This document shows positions 63,831-64,000 of a stretch of 64,000 bases of DNA, one piece after another (position 1 is the stretch's first letter; each line of letters starts with the position of its first letter). The notes beneath the pieces are model-generated. The model ran no database searches, had not been told where the DNA came from, and saw only the letters and a list, made by a program, of their open reading frames with translations. Origin of the DNA: Candidatus Omnitrophota bacterium. GTDB taxonomy: Bacteria > Hinthialibacterota > Hinthialibacteria > OLB16. The stretch covers positions 62,001-126,000 of the forward strand of contig JACKFH010000007.1 in assembly GCA_020632575.1 (NCBI GenBank), given 5' to 3'. The position numbers were made by a program, and so were the translations under genes.

Positions 63831-64000
63831 ATTCAAAGAGAGCGCCAAACCCCTGGCATTGTTCCTCGCGGTTCAGGCCATCGCTTGCACATTGGTCCTA
63901 CTGGTCCCCTGGACCGGCGCCGGTTGGTTCCAGGATTTGATTGTGGAACAAGTGGATGGCGATTCGAGGGATGTGGTGATCATGGGTGACAGCAAGGTCT
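63805..64000 (+). CDS. Partial SGNH/AlgJ-like acetyltransferase partner
   Basis: The frame runs from ATG 63805 (GGAGGGG upstream) off the right edge, giving 65 residues. An N-terminal helix (PLALFLAVQAIACTLVLLVP) suggests a membrane-anchored exported protein. The last visible motif DVVIMGDSKV is the block I GDS of SGNH hydrolase-like proteins such as AlgJ/DUF1574, which accept acetyl groups from MBOAT proteins. The start overlaps the last 26 bases of the MBOAT gene, supporting operon coupling. The rest of the gene lies outside the window. Confidence 0.7.
   Translation, partial: MSLFTSSSKFKESAKPLALFLAVQAIACTLVLLVPWTGAGWFQDLIVEQVDGDSRDVVIMGDSKV

Overview
The window is a gene-dense (about 90% coding), moderately GC-rich piece of an uncultured bacterial chromosome, with a gene fragment at each edge. 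Several traits recall planctomycete-like or candidate-phylum bacteria (Hydrogenedentota, Sumerlaeota, Omnitrophota or similar): three pseudopilins sharing an almost identical FTLIELLIVIAIILILIAIA-type N-terminus, Tat-exported sulfatase and FAD oxidoreductase, a ceramidase-like enzyme, a DUF4091 glycosidase and secreted FG-GAP repeat proteins. This placement is inference; there is no rRNA or tRNA gene to anchor it. I saw no CRISPR array, no insertion sequence with a transposase, and no prophage.

Layout. 0-4.4 kb: fragment, FAD oxidoreductase, topoisomerase III with a lysine-repeat tail. 4.6-14 kb: an accessory region with small orphan genes, a frameshifted small gene, a CopG-type antitoxin split by an amber codon, an M42 aminopeptidase, two pseudopilins, an ankyrin protein, a ribbon-helix-helix/zinc-ribbon gene pair, and two locally duplicated segments that meet at one junction near 11.165 kb. 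14-25.7 kb: HAF-like secreted protein, M29 aminopeptidase, MFS transporter, a large hybrid sensor kinase, FG-GAP protein, methyltransferase divergent from a GlxA-type regulator, and a His-rich secreted protein. 25.9-42 kb: ceramidase-like protein, lepA, ilvD, yifB/comM, a tight yajC-pyrR-pyrB run, DUF547, a class IV aminotransferase, sulfatase, DUF4091 protein and cdsA. 42-43 kb: two decayed toxin-antitoxin modules facing each other. 43-64 kb: N-terminal-half carB, glycosidase-like protein, cinA, dnaJ, a possibly metal-regulated pseudopilin locus, murJ, higBA, an FGGY kinase-STAS-nagA run, hemC-ald-GNAT, an S45 acylase, and an algI-like acyltransferase followed by the start of an SGNH-type partner.

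Two points affect how the annotation should be read. From about 42 kb to the end, many otherwise conserved genes (carB, the 44.7-kb glycosidase, dnaJ, murJ, nagA, the S45 acylase, algI) carry single-base indels, several of them in short homopolymers. Restoring the frame gives normal-length, well-conserved proteins, so I treat these as probable consensus errors and give whole-gene coordinates. The first 42 kb is nearly free of such lesions. Second, a dispersed palindromic element with GAATCATGGAATTCCATGGA-type ends occurs in three intergenic gaps (4.64, 16.18 and 36.62 kb).

The best candidates for new biology are the mosaic duplication at 10.9-13.7 kb, the ribbon-helix-helix/zinc-ribbon pair beside it, and the locus at 50.1-51.2 kb. 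That locus has a strong sigma70-like promoter overlapped by a perfect palindrome, a nearly leaderless GTG gene for a Cys/His-rich exported protein, and a His-rich pseudopilin.
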